From Jiangella sp. DSM 45060 (lineage in GTDB: Bacteria; Actinomycetota; Actinomycetes; Jiangellales; Jiangellaceae), in NCBI RefSeq assembly GCF_900105175.1, contig NZ_LT629771.1, positions 5,350,501-5,414,500 of the forward strand: a DNA stretch of 64,000 nucleotides, given 5' to 3'. Numbering within the stretch: position 1 is the first letter of the stretch; each line of letters opens with the position of its first letter. The position numbers and the translations under genes are program-made. The notes below the pieces were generated by a model. That model was not told the DNA's origin. It searched no databases and saw only the letters and a program-made list of their open reading frames with translations. Of this stretch, positions 42,282 through 50,740 are shown piece after piece.

Positions 42282-43858
42282 CCGCACGACGCGCCCTCGC
42301 CACCCTGACCGCCGCCACCGCCCTGACCGCTGCCGCCGTCTGCGCCGCCACCACCCCGTCACAGGCCTCCAGCTCCGGCTACGCCACCGGGCCGTCGACG
42401 GTCGACGGCCGGCCGGTGCTCTGGAAGAACCGCGACCACTGGTCGACGCCGGACGGCTGGAAGGTGCTGCCGTACGCCTACCCGGCCGACGGCGCCAGCT
42501 TCGGCTCCGGCGACCGCTACACCGCTCGGTTCGACTACACCGGCATCACCGCACTGGGGTCCTCGGGGCTCGACGCGATCACCGGCGAGCAGATCCCGTG
42601 GGCCGGCAGCAACGTGCGCGGACTCGGCCTGGTTCAGGTGTCCGGGCACACGCTCACGTCGGCCTTCGCGACCGACCACGGTTTCCCCGTCTCGCAGGAC
42701 CTCGCCAACGGCATGACCGGCGGCTACCTCAACCACGTCCTGCTCTCCCGCGCCGAGCACGTCGACGAGGTCGAGCAGATCCTCCGCGACACCAACGACG
42801 GCGGCGGCTTCAACGCCAGCACCGCCCGCAACACGTCGACGATCATCACCGTCTCCGACCGCTGGGGCAACGTCGCGACGTTCGAGATCGACGGCGACAG
42901 CTTCACCCGCGACAACGTCACCGAGGAACACCACCCGGACGCGAACGGCGACTACACCTCGCCGCACGATGACGACAAGGACCGCCCGAACCCGGCCGAC
43001 GGCGCCTACGGCGGCTTCGACTGGCGCACCAACTTCGGCAAGGTCGACTGGACGAAGCCGACCGGCTTCCCGTTCTTCCTCGACGAGCAGGTCACGACCG
43101 TCGACGCGAACGGCGACGTCGTCAACTCCGGCAGCACGCCCGACGGCATCCACGACTGGGAGTACTCCTCCAGCGCCGTCTACCGGCACACCCGCGTGGG
43201 CATCCGCATGGACGATCCGCACGACAAGAGCTACCGCTACTTCATCCAGCAGCAGGTGCCGTCGCACGGCATCCCCACCGAGCACACCGTCGAGTCGCTG
43301 TCGCGCTGCATCGGCGACCTGCCGTACAGCGGCGAGAAGCCGACCGGCTTCCACGTCAACCGGTTCGTCTCGACCTTCGGTTTCGTCGGCGTCGGCTCGA
43401 AGCCCGGCGACCCGTACGACGGCAAGCTGGCCACGATCTGGGTCGCGCTGGGCGAACCCGCCGTCAGCGTGTTCGTGCCGGTCTTCCCGTACGCCGGCAC
43501 CGTGCCCGACGAGCTCGCCGACATGTACCTCGCCAGCAACGACAAGCGGCACCTCGTCTACGACTACACCGACGACGACGCGTGCGGCTACAGCTGCGGA
43601 CGCAACATCGACCACTCCATCGACGTCGACGCGCTCGTCGGGCCGGGCGGCTACTACGGCGAGGGCGGCATCCAGGAGTACACGTTCGGCATCGAGGACT
43701 GGGCCTTCGACCAGTACGAGGCGTTCATGGCCGACCTGCGCACCGGCGGCCGGACCGACGCCGAGCTGCGCGCCGACCTCATCGCCTGGCAGGAGTCGAT
43801 GGCGGCGACCATCAAGGCGCACTACGTCGCCGGCACGATCCCGACGGACACCCCCTAG
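42278..43858 (+). CDS. Secreted Ntn-hydrolase-like protein (C69/C45-type fold), possible Ser nucleophile
   Basis: 526-residue protein with an Ala/Thr-rich signal peptide (ALTAAAVCAATTPSQA). The start of the mature part reads SSSGYATGPSTVDGRPVLWKN, then RD, which matches the 'nucleophile - loop - DG..LLGKNRD' opening of penicillin-V-acylase/acyl-amidase Ntn hydrolases. These normally begin with Cys. Signal cleavage after SQA would expose Ser instead, so a Ser-type Ntn nucleophile is possible. Other marks are FATDHGFPVSQDLANG and the FEIDGDSF strand. Last gene of the GntR-led importer cluster. It would cut an amide outside the cell before import. Ends where the convergent GntR gene ends, with no gap. 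Confidence 0.7.
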   Translation: MTARRALATLTAATALTAAAVCAATTPSQASSSGYATGPSTVDGRPVLWKNRDHWSTPDGWKVLPYAYPADGASFGSGDRYTARFDYTGITALGSSGLDAITGEQIPWAGSNVRGLGLVQVSGHTLTSAFATDHGFPVSQDLANGMTGGYLNHVLLSRAEHVDEVEQILRDTNDGGGFNASTARNTSTIITVSDRWGNVATFEIDGDSFTRDNVTEEHHPDANGDYTSPHDDDKDRPNPADGAYGGFDWRTNFGKVDWTKPTGFPFFLDEQVTTVDANGDVVNSGSTPDGIHDWEYSSSAVYRHTRVGIRMDDPHDKSYRYFIQQQVPSHGIPTEHTVESLSRCIGDLPYSGEKPTGFHVNRFVSTFGFVGVGSKPGDPYDGKLATIWVALGEPAVSVFVPVFPYAGTVPDELADMYLASNDKRHLVYDYTDDDACGYSCGRNIDHSIDVDALVGPGGYYGEGGIQEYTFGIEDWAFDQYEAFMADLRTGGRTDAELRADLIAWQESMAATIKAHYVAGTIPTDTP

Positions 43859-44620
43859 TCAGCGCGGGAAGGCGCTGGCGGTGAGGTAGAGCGCGTCGGG
43901 ACGGAAGACCAGGCGGCCGAGGGCGATGATGCGCTCGTCGTCGCCGAACAGCCGGCAGTGCACCACCAGCAGCGGCGCGCCGGGCGCCACCTCGAGCTCG
44001 GCGGCGAGGTCGCCGGTGGCGGCGACGGCCGTGACGGCGTGGTCGCTGCGCACCAGCGGGACGTGCTCGACGTCGCGGAAGAACGTGGTGACGCCGTCGG
44101 TCAGCGAGTTGATGCGCACCTCGTGGCCGTTCAACGTGACCGGCAGGGTGTGCTCGACCAGCGCCGCGGCCACGCCGTCGACGTCGTAGGAGCGGCTGAC
44201 CCGGAACACCGGCTCGCCCGCGGCCAGGCCGAGCAGCGGGCCGCTCTCGTCGTCGGCGGCCTCGCGCTGCACGCTGACCATGCGCACGTTGTGCCCGGCG
44301 CTGGCGCCGCCGAGGATGCTCGACACCGAGCAGATGTAGTCGATCGGGTACGCGATGGCGTCGTCGAGCGTGAACCGCTGCGGCGCCGTGATCAGCGTGC
44401 CGACGCGCCGCCGCCGCTCGATCTCGCCGGCCGCCTCGAGCGTGGCCAGCGCCTCGCGCAGCGTGCCGCGCGACGTGCCGAGCTGCTCGCTCAGTTCCTT
44501 CTCCGGCGGCAGGCGGTCGCCACCGCGGGCGCGCTCCTCGGCGATCAGCGCGCGCAGCCTCGAGGTGACGGTGTCGACCCGCGGCCGGCGGACCGCGTCG
44601 GACGTGCTCGAAAGCGTCAT
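43859..44620 (-). CDS. GntR-family regulator, UTRA type, of the sulfate-ester operon
   Basis: 253-residue regulator. HTH LPPEKELSEQLGTSRGTLREALATL and a UTRA domain (EPVFRVSRSYDVDGVAAALVEH, PLLVVHCRLFGDDERI). ATG at 44620 is taken as start; the frame stays open to 44731 but that region contains an operator. Divergent from the importer operon with a TGGT-N3-ACCA palindrome in front of each. It most likely represses both until a sulfate-ester-derived signal binds. Confidence 0.9.
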   Translation of the reverse strand: MTLSSTSDAVRRPRVDTVTSRLRALIAEERARGGDRLPPEKELSEQLGTSRGTLREALATLEAAGEIERRRRVGTLITAPQRFTLDDAIAYPIDYICSVSSILGGASAGHNVRMVSVQREAADDESGPLLGLAAGEPVFRVSRSYDVDGVAAALVEHTLPVTLNGHEVRINSLTDGVTTFFRDVEHVPLVRSDHAVTAVAATGDLAAELEVAPGAPLLVVHCRLFGDDERIIALGRLVFRPDALYLTASAFPR

Positions 44621-44641
44621 CAGACCATGATCCTCTCGTGA

Positions 44642-44654
44642 ATGGTTCGACCAT
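44642..44654. promoter_or_regulatory. GntR operator near the regulator's own start
   Basis: ATGGTTCGACCAT, a TGGT-N3-ACCA palindrome with perfect 5-bp arms, 22 bases before the gntR start. Matches the copy at 44756-44768 in 11 of 13 positions apart from the ends. Confidence 0.65.
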
Positions 44655-44755
44655 ATAGCCATGATCCCTGCGGCACAACCCCATTGCTGCGGCTTGACGG
44701 CCAGATCAAGGCAGCGTAAAAAGGTCCACAACTTTCCCCGGTCTTAATCGCCTTA

Positions 44756-44768
44756 TTGGTTCAACCAA
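44756..44768. promoter_or_regulatory. GntR operator just before the importer operon
   Basis: TTGGTTCAACCAA, a perfect palindrome, abuts the AAAGGAG ribosome site of the leader ORF. Bound regulator would block transcription start or elongation there. Confidence 0.7.
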
Positions 44769-44778
44769 AGGAGCGTTC

Positions 44779-44814
44779 ATGATCGCCACGCACGCGCCGC
44801 GGAGGGCGTCGTGA
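44779..44814 (+). CDS. 11-residue leader ORF (MIATHAPRRAS), translationally coupled to the permease
   Basis: ATG with AAAGGAG five bases upstream, eleven codons, and a TGA that overlaps the permease GTG as GTGA. The permease has its own weaker site (GGAGGG) inside this ORF. A good ribosome site on such a short frame suggests a regulatory leader or a coupling device, not a functional peptide. It contains tandem Arg codons but no Cys, Met or other sulfur-linked residue cluster. Alternatively this ATG could be a chance frame and translation begins at the GTG only. Confidence 0.5.
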   Translation: MIATHAPRRAS

Positions 44815-45638
44815 CGGGAGCAGGCGCCGACGCCGGCCGGTACGGCCCCGCGCTGCGGCTGCGCCGGTTCGATCTCGGCGCGCGGCTGGGCCGGCTGGGC
44901 CTCGGCGCCGCCGGGTTCGCCGTCGTCGGCGTGGCCTGGCACCTGATGGCCGTCGGCGAGGTGTTCGGCACCGGTCTGCTGCCCACGCCGGTCGAGGTCG
45001 GCCGGGTGATCGTCGACGGGCTCGGCAACGGGCTGCTCGACGACCTGCTGATCAGCTTCCGCCGCGTGCTGATCGGCGTCGGGCTGGGCCTGGCCATCGC
45101 CGCGCCGATCGGGTTCGTGCTCGGCTGGTTCGGCATCGCCCGGGCGATGTTCAACCCGCTGGTGAACTTCCTCCGGGCGCTGCCGCCCATCGCGCTGGTG
45201 CCGCTGGTCATCGTCTACTTCGGCATCGGCGAGCTGTCGCGCGGCATCGTCCTGGTCTGGGCCGCGTTCTTCGCGACCATCGTCATCGTCTACGAAGGCG
45301 TGGCCGCCATGGAGGAGAAGTACGTGCGCGCCGCCCAGACGCTCGGCGCGACCCGGTTCGAGATCCTCACCAAGGTCGTGTTCCCGCTCTCGGTGCCGCA
45401 CATCATGACGGCGGCCCGGGTCTCGCTCGGCATCGGCTGGGCGTCGCTGGTGGCGGCCGAGCTGGTCGCCGCGCAGCAGGGCCTCGGCGCCGTCATCCAG
45501 AACGCGAGCAACTTCCTCGACATCCCGACGGTCTACGCCGGGATCATCCTGATCGGCGTCTGTGCGCTGGTCATGGACAGCGGGATCCGGATGCTCTCGG
45601 CCTACGTCGTTCGCTGGCAGGACAGGGGAAGCCGATGA
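44811..45638 (+). CDS. ABC transporter permease, SsuC/TauC type
   Basis: 275-residue permease of the taurine/nitrate/sulfonate family with six helices and EAA loop VRAAQTLGATRFEILTKVVF. Begins with a cytoplasmic N-tail rich in Arg and Gly. First full gene of the sulfate-ester operon, coupled to the leader ORF above and to the ATPase gene by an ATGA overlap. Confidence 0.92.
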   Translation: MTGAGADAGRYGPALRLRRFDLGARLGRLGLGAAGFAVVGVAWHLMAVGEVFGTGLLPTPVEVGRVIVDGLGNGLLDDLLISFRRVLIGVGLGLAIAAPIGFVLGWFGIARAMFNPLVNFLRALPPIALVPLVIVYFGIGELSRGIVLVWAAFFATIVIVYEGVAAMEEKYVRAAQTLGATRFEILTKVVFPLSVPHIMTAARVSLGIGWASLVAAELVAAQQGLGAVIQNASNFLDIPTVYAGIILIGVCALVMDSGIRMLSAYVVRWQDRGSR

Positions 45639-46408
45639 CCCAGCCCACCACCACGACCCGCGGGCTGAGCGTCCGCGGCGTCAGCAAGGACTTCGGCAAC
45701 GTCAACGTCCTGCACGACATCGACCTCGACATCGCCGACGGCGAGTTCGTCGCCGTCGTCGGGCCCAGCGGCTCGGGCAAGAGCACGCTGCTCAACGCGA
45801 TCGCCGGCTTCGTCACCCCGGACCGCGGAGAGCTGCTGGTCAACGGCGAGCCGGTGCGCGGCCCGGGACCGTCGCGGTGCGTCGTGTTCCAGGAGTACGC
45901 GATCTTCCCGTGGCTGACTGTGCGCCGGAACATCGACTTCGGCACCCGGCTGCGCGCGTGGAAGGGCACCCGCCAGGAGCGCGCCCGCGTCACCCAGCGC
46001 TACCTGGACATGATGGGGCTCACCGACTTCGCCGACGCGCTGCCGAAGACGCTGTCCGGCGGCATGCGCCAGCGCGTCGCCATCGCCCGCGCGTACGCCG
46101 TCGATCCCGAGATCCTGCTGATGGACGAGCCGTTCGCGGCGCTCGACGCGCAGACCCGCGAGCAGATGCAGGAGGCGCTGGTCGACATCAACCAGCGCGA
46201 ACGGCGCACCGTCCTGTTCGTCACCCACCAGGTGGAAGAGGCGATCTTCCTGGCCGACCGAGTCGTCGTCATGAGCGCACGACCGGCGACCGTGCAGGAG
46301 ATCGTCGACGTCCCGTGGGGCGACCGGCGCACCCACGAGATCAAGACCGAGCCGGAGTTCGTCCGGCTGCGCCGGCACATCGAGACCCTACTGCGTTCGA
46401 GGAGATGA
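45635..46408 (+). CDS. ABC transporter ATPase, SsuB/TauB type
   Basis: 257-residue ATPase: Walker A GPSGSGKST, Q-loop FQEYAIFPWL, signature LSGGMRQR, Walker B LLMDEPFAALD, and switch THQVEEA. All motifs intact. Length is typical. Powers import with the permease and receptor on either side. Confidence 0.94.
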   Translation: MTQPTTTTRGLSVRGVSKDFGNVNVLHDIDLDIADGEFVAVVGPSGSGKSTLLNAIAGFVTPDRGELLVNGEPVRGPGPSRCVVFQEYAIFPWLTVRRNIDFGTRLRAWKGTRQERARVTQRYLDMMGLTDFADALPKTLSGGMRQRVAIARAYAVDPEILLMDEPFAALDAQTREQMQEALVDINQRERRTVLFVTHQVEEAIFLADRVVVMSARPATVQEIVDVPWGDRRTHEIKTEPEFVRLRRHIETLLRSRR

Positions 46409-46410
46409 TC

Positions 46411-47427
46411 ATGCGGACGACGACGCCTGCGGCCGTGGCCGGACTTGCCGCGCTCGGCCTGCTGCTCACCGCGTGTGGCGGTGACGACGGCGACAGCGCC
46501 AGCACCGAGGGCGGCGCCCAGACCGTCCGGATCGGCTACATCCCCGGCCCGGCGCCGGCCATGAACCTGCTGCTGGCCGACGAGCGCGGCTACTTCGCCG
46601 AGCAGGACCTCGAGGTCGAGCTGACCCCGTTCCAGACCGGTATCTCGCTGTCCAACGCGCTCACCGGCGGCAGCGTCGACGTCGGCGTCATGGGCGCCGT
46701 CGTCGCGAACTTCCCCGCCCGCGGCCAGGGCAAGCTGTTCCTGCTGAACAACCTCGAGGCCGACATCCAGCAGATCTGGGCGGCGCCCGGCTCCGGCATC
46801 GAGTCGGTGGCCGACCTCGCCGGCCAGCAGATCGCCACCACGACGGGGTCGGCGGCGCACCTGCTGCTGCACGTCGCGCTGGAGGCCGAGGGCGTCCCGG
46901 CCGGCGACGTCGAGATCGTCAACCTCGACATGCCCGCCGTCGCCAACACGTTCGTCACCGGCGGCGTGCCGGCCGCCGCGCTGTGGGCGCCGTTCGACGC
47001 GCAGGTCGAGGAGCAGCTCCCGGATGCGAACCTGATCGCCACGTCGGCCGACTACGAGGACGCCGCGATCGCCGGCGGCTGGGTCGCGAACAACGACTTC
47101 TACGACGACCACAAGGACGCCCTCGCCCGGCTGGCCGAGGTGTGGCTGCGCTCGAACGAGGACCTCACCGCCGACCGCGAGGCCGCCGTCGCCGAGGCCT
47201 GCCCCCGGCTGGAGGAGTTCATGACCGCCGAGGACTGCGCCGGCATCTATGACAAGACGCAGACCTACAGCAACGACGAGTGGGCCGCGCTCTACGAGGA
47301 CGGCACGGCGCTGGACTGGGTCGGCCGCATGGAGCAGGTGTTCGTCGACATCGGCGCGCTGCCCGAGTTCGTCGAGCCGGACCAGTTCTTCGACACCTCC
47401 GTCTACGCCGACGCCGTCGCGTCCTGA
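46411..47427 (+). CDS. ABC transporter substrate-binding lipoprotein, SsuA/NMT1 type
   Basis: 338-residue receptor with a lipobox (LLLTAC, Cys about residue 22) and the SsuA/THI5 fold (VRIGYIPGPAPAMNLLLADE, SNALTGGSVDVGVMG, IATTTGSAAHLLLHVAL). ATG at 46411 is preferred over 46405 because the GAGGAG ribosome site abuts the latter and leaves no spacer. Context with a choline-sulfatase points to a sulfate ester as ligand. Confidence 0.92.
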   Translation: MRTTTPAAVAGLAALGLLLTACGGDDGDSASTEGGAQTVRIGYIPGPAPAMNLLLADERGYFAEQDLEVELTPFQTGISLSNALTGGSVDVGVMGAVVANFPARGQGKLFLLNNLEADIQQIWAAPGSGIESVADLAGQQIATTTGSAAHLLLHVALEAEGVPAGDVEIVNLDMPAVANTFVTGGVPAAALWAPFDAQVEEQLPDANLIATSADYEDAAIAGGWVANNDFYDDHKDALARLAEVWLRSNEDLTADREAAVAEACPRLEEFMTAEDCAGIYDKTQTYSNDEWAALYEDGTALDWVGRMEQVFVDIGALPEFVEPDQFFDTSVYADAVAS

Positions 47428-47446
47428 CCGAAGGAGATCCACCGAC

Positions 47447-48982
47447 GTGACCGGGCAGCCCCCGAACGTCCTCATCGTCATGGTCGACCAGCTGACGGCG
47501 TTCGGCCTCGGCGCGTACGGCAACGACGAGGTCCTCACCCCGCACCTGGACGCGCTGGCCGGCCGCGGGGTGGTGTTCGAGAACGCGTACGCCAACTCGC
47601 CGCTGTGCGTGCCGTCGCGCGCGTCGATGATGACCGGGCGGCTGCCCAGCGGCGTCCCGTGCAACGACAACGCCGAGGAGTTCCCGGCGTCGGTGCCGAC
47701 GTTCGCGCACACCCTGCGCCGGGCCGGCTACCGCACCATCCTCGCGGGCAAGATGCACTTCGTCGGGCCGGACCAGCTGCACGGTTTCGAGGAGCGGCTG
47801 ACCACGGACATCTTCCCGGCCGACCTCACCTGGACGCGGCCGTGGGAGGACCTCGGCGACCCGCCGCGGCTGTCCGGGCGGCAGCGCAGCGGCGGGCGCG
47901 AGTACGTCGACATCCTCAACCGGTCCGGCCCGCAGCCGTGGACGTACCAGATGCACTACGACGAGGAGGTGCGGTTCCGGACGCTGCAGCGGCTGCGCGA
48001 GCTGGCGCTGGACACCGGGCCGCGGCGGGCTGAGCCCTGGCTGCTGGTGACGTCGATGACGCAGCCGCACGACCCGTACGCGGCGCCGGCGGAGTACTGG
48101 GATCGCTACGAGGGCCGGTCGATCCGGCTGCCCGACCGCTCCACCGTCGCCGCCGAACGGCACCCATTGGACGCCTGGGTGAACGCGTTCCACGGCGTCG
48201 ACCTGCACGACGTCACCGACGATCAGGTGTACCAGGCCCGCCGCGGCTACTACGCGATGATCAGCTACGTCGACGACGTCGTGGGTCAGCTGGTGGCCGA
48301 GCTGGGCCGGCTCGGCCTGTCCGACGACACCGTCGTCATGTTCACCAGCGACCACGGCGACCAGCTCGGCGAGCACGACATGTTCTTCAAGCGCACGCTG
48401 CGGGAGTGGTCGGTGCGCATCCCGCTGCTGGCCGCCGGGCCGGGCGTGGCCGCCGGTCACCGCGTCGCCGAGCCCGTCTCGCTGGCCGACCTGCATCCCA
48501 CGCTGGCCGACCTCGCCGGCGCCACCCTGCCCGGCTGCGTCACGGAGCGGTTCGACGGCGCCAGCCTCGCGCCGCAGCTGGCCGGCCGCGACGCCGAGCA
48601 CCCGGACGTCGTCCTGGAGAACTACGCCGAGGGCACCATCGCGCCGGTGCGGGCCGTCGTCCGCGGCCGGACCAAGCTGGTGCGCGCGCCGGGGCTGCCG
48701 GACCAGCTCTACGACCTCGGCGCCGACCCCGGCGAGGAGCACAACGTCGTCGACGATCCCGGCTACGCCGACGTGTCCGAGCGGATGCGCACCGACCTCT
48801 CCAAGACGTGGGACGCCGAGGAGGCCCGCCGGACGATCGTCACCAGCCAGCGCGTGCGGGCGTTCCTCGGCGAGGCGATGGCGCACGGCCGCCACCACGC
48901 CTGGGACCACGAGCCCGACGCCGGGCGTCCGTGGGTCCGCGGCGCCGACGACGACCCGTGGGACCCGCTGTTCGGCTTCTGA
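47447..48982 (+). CDS. betC: Choline-sulfatase-type sulfatase
   Basis: 511-residue type-I sulfatase. The maturation motif CVPSR (about residue 54) provides the Cys that a formylglycine-generating enzyme converts to the active residue. Metal and binding motifs are MVDQLTAFG at the N-terminus, GKMHFVGPDQLHGFEERLTT and SDHGDQLGEHD. The stretch HFVGPDQLHGFEERL and the C-terminal WDxxP-like tail (GRHHAWDHEPDAG) are those of BetC enzymes. It has no signal peptide, as expected for cytoplasmic BetC that releases choline and sulfate. AAGGAG lies upstream of the GTG. Arylsulfatase activity cannot be ruled out. No betA/betB is nearby. Confidence 0.85.
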   Translation: MTGQPPNVLIVMVDQLTAFGLGAYGNDEVLTPHLDALAGRGVVFENAYANSPLCVPSRASMMTGRLPSGVPCNDNAEEFPASVPTFAHTLRRAGYRTILAGKMHFVGPDQLHGFEERLTTDIFPADLTWTRPWEDLGDPPRLSGRQRSGGREYVDILNRSGPQPWTYQMHYDEEVRFRTLQRLRELALDTGPRRAEPWLLVTSMTQPHDPYAAPAEYWDRYEGRSIRLPDRSTVAAERHPLDAWVNAFHGVDLHDVTDDQVYQARRGYYAMISYVDDVVGQLVAELGRLGLSDDTVVMFTSDHGDQLGEHDMFFKRTLREWSVRIPLLAAGPGVAAGHRVAEPVSLADLHPTLADLAGATLPGCVTERFDGASLAPQLAGRDAEHPDVVLENYAEGTIAPVRAVVRGRTKLVRAPGLPDQLYDLGADPGEEHNVVDDPGYADVSERMRTDLSKTWDAEEARRTIVTSQRVRAFLGEAMAHGRHHAWDHEPDAGRPWVRGADDDPWDPLFGF

Positions 48983-48992
48983 CCGGCGGACG

Positions 48993-49814
48993 TCAGCCCT
49001 TGATCGCCCCCTGCGTGATGCCGTTGACGAAGCTGCGCTGGAAGATCAGGTACACGACTACGACCGGCGCGATGACGATGAGCGAGGCCGCCGAGAGCAA
49101 CGGCACGTCGGTGGAGAACTCGCCCACGAAGTAGCCGAGCCCGGCCGTCGCGGTGCGGCGGCCGGGGCTCTGCATGAGCACCAGCACGATGAGGAACTGG
49201 TTCCACGCCCACACGAAGAACAGCACCGCGAGCGTCGTGGTCGCCGGGATCGAGATCGGCAGCAACAGGTCCTTGAGCACCCGCAGGTCGCCGGCGCCGT
49301 CGATGCGGCCGGCCTCGACCAGCTCGCGCGGCACGGTGCTGAAGTGCGTGTGCATCCAGAACACGCCGAACGGCAGGAACAGCGCGATCTCGGCGAGCGC
49401 GATGCCCAGGTAGTTGTTCGTCAGGCCGACGCCGTCGAGGTTGTAGTAGAGCGCGATGACGACGAGCTCGGTCGGCAGCGTGAGACCCGCGACGAACGCG
49501 CCGGTGATGCGGCGGTGGCCGGCCGGACGCAGGACCGCCAGGCCGAAGCCGGCCAGTGTGGACAGCACGATCGTCGCCGGCACCACGAGGACGGCGATGA
49601 TCAGGCTCGACCGGATGAGGTCGGCGAAGTGACCCTGCTCCCACGCCTCGGCGAAGTTGTCGAGCGTCCAGTGCTCGGGCAGCGCGAACCCGCCCGCGCC
49701 GGCGCCGTCCTGGAACGCGGCGAGGACGATGCCGGCGAACGGAGTCAGGAACACCACCGCGAACGCGACCAGCACGGCGTGGCGCGCGATCAGCACGGGC
49801 AGCCGAGGTGTCAT
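48993..49814 (-). CDS. Sugar-type ABC transporter permease (MalG-like) of the uronate cluster
   Basis: 273-residue CUT1 permease with six helices and EAA loop VEAGRIDGAGDLRVLKDLLL. Last gene of the ManD - receptor - permease - permease unit. ATGA overlap with the partner permease gene. Converges on the sulfatase gene 10 bases away; the gap holds only a short CTGAC/GTCAG repeat. No ATPase is encoded nearby. Confidence 0.92.
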   Translation of the reverse strand: MTPRLPVLIARHAVLVAFAVVFLTPFAGIVLAAFQDGAGAGGFALPEHWTLDNFAEAWEQGHFADLIRSSLIIAVLVVPATIVLSTLAGFGLAVLRPAGHRRITGAFVAGLTLPTELVVIALYYNLDGVGLTNNYLGIALAEIALFLPFGVFWMHTHFSTVPRELVEAGRIDGAGDLRVLKDLLLPISIPATTTLAVLFFVWAWNQFLIVLVLMQSPGRRTATAGLGYFVGEFSTDVPLLSAASLIVIAPVVVVYLIFQRSFVNGITQGAIKG

Positions 49815-50740
49815 TCCTTCTCCCGGGTGAGACGGCGGATCGCGGTGACGAACGCCAGGATGAGGACGGTGAGGACGACGGCGAGCGCGGCGGCCCCGCC
49901 GACCTCGCCGTAGCTGAACGCCAGCCGGTAGACCAGCAGCCCGGGCACCGTCGTGGCGTTCTCGGGGCCACCGCCCGTGGTGACGTAGATGAGGTCGAAG
50001 CTCGCCAGCGCCGCGATCGTGGTGATGACGGCCGCGACGGAGATCTCGCCGCGCAGACCTGGCAGCGTCACGCTGGTGAACCGGCGGAACGCGCCGGCGC
50101 CGTCCATGGCCGCGGCCTCGTACAGCGAGGCGTCGATCTTCTGGGCGCCGCTGACGAACAGCATCATGCACAGACCGGTCATGCACCACGTGCCGATCAA
50201 GCCGATGGCGATCAGCGCCGTCGTGTGGCGGGCCAGCCAGGGCGACGCCAGCGCGTCGAGCCCGGCCGCGCGCAACGCCTGGTTGACCACACCGTCCTCG
50301 GCGTAGATCCACCGCCACGTCACGCCGACGGCCACCAGCGGGACCACCTGGGGCAGGAAGTAGATGACCCGGAAGGCGGTCATCCCGCGGGTGCCGCGGC
50401 CCATGAGCAGACCGGTCAGCAACAGCCCGACGATGATCGGCGCCGCCGCGAAGAACAGCACGAGGACCAGGCTGTGCAGGATCGACCCGAACAGGTCGGG
50501 GTCGGTGAAGACCTCGGCGTAGTTGTCGAAGCCGGTCCACTCGGCCGGGTTCAGCCCGTCCCACCGGTGCAGCGAGTAGTACACGGTGTTGAGCCCGGGC
50601 CAGAGGGAGAACGCCGCGTAGACGGCCGCGGCCGGCAGCACGTACAGGTACGCGCGGTGGCGGCCCCGGCGCCGGGTCCGCGGGGCGGACGGCCGGCGCC
50701 GGGCGACGTCTCGCCGCTCGTCGGTCAGCGCGGTGCTCAC
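49811..50740 (-). CDS. Sugar-type ABC transporter permease (MalF-like) of the uronate cluster
   Basis: 309-residue CUT1 permease. An Arg-rich N-tail (RRRPSAPRTRRRGRH) precedes six helices; EAA loop YEAAAMDGAGAFRRFTSVTL. The GTG overlaps the receptor stop as GTGA. The reading frame extends far upstream but that part is a shadow of the receptor gene. Confidence 0.92.
   Translation of the reverse strand: MSTALTDERRDVARRRPSAPRTRRRGRHRAYLYVLPAAAVYAAFSLWPGLNTVYYSLHRWDGLNPAEWTGFDNYAEVFTDPDLFGSILHSLVLVLFFAAAPIIVGLLLTGLLMGRGTRGMTAFRVIYFLPQVVPLVAVGVTWRWIYAEDGVVNQALRAAGLDALASPWLARHTTALIAIGLIGTWCMTGLCMMLFVSGAQKIDASLYEAAAMDGAGAFRRFTSVTLPGLRGEISVAAVITTIAALASFDLIYVTTGGGPENATTVPGLLVYRLAFSYGEVGGAAALAVVLTVLILAFVTAIRRLTREKE

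Noticed and set aside
48983-48998. CTGAC/GTCAG repeat between the sulfatase and permease genes as bidirectional terminator
   Set aside because: Five-base arms overlapping both stop codons are too weak to support a call.
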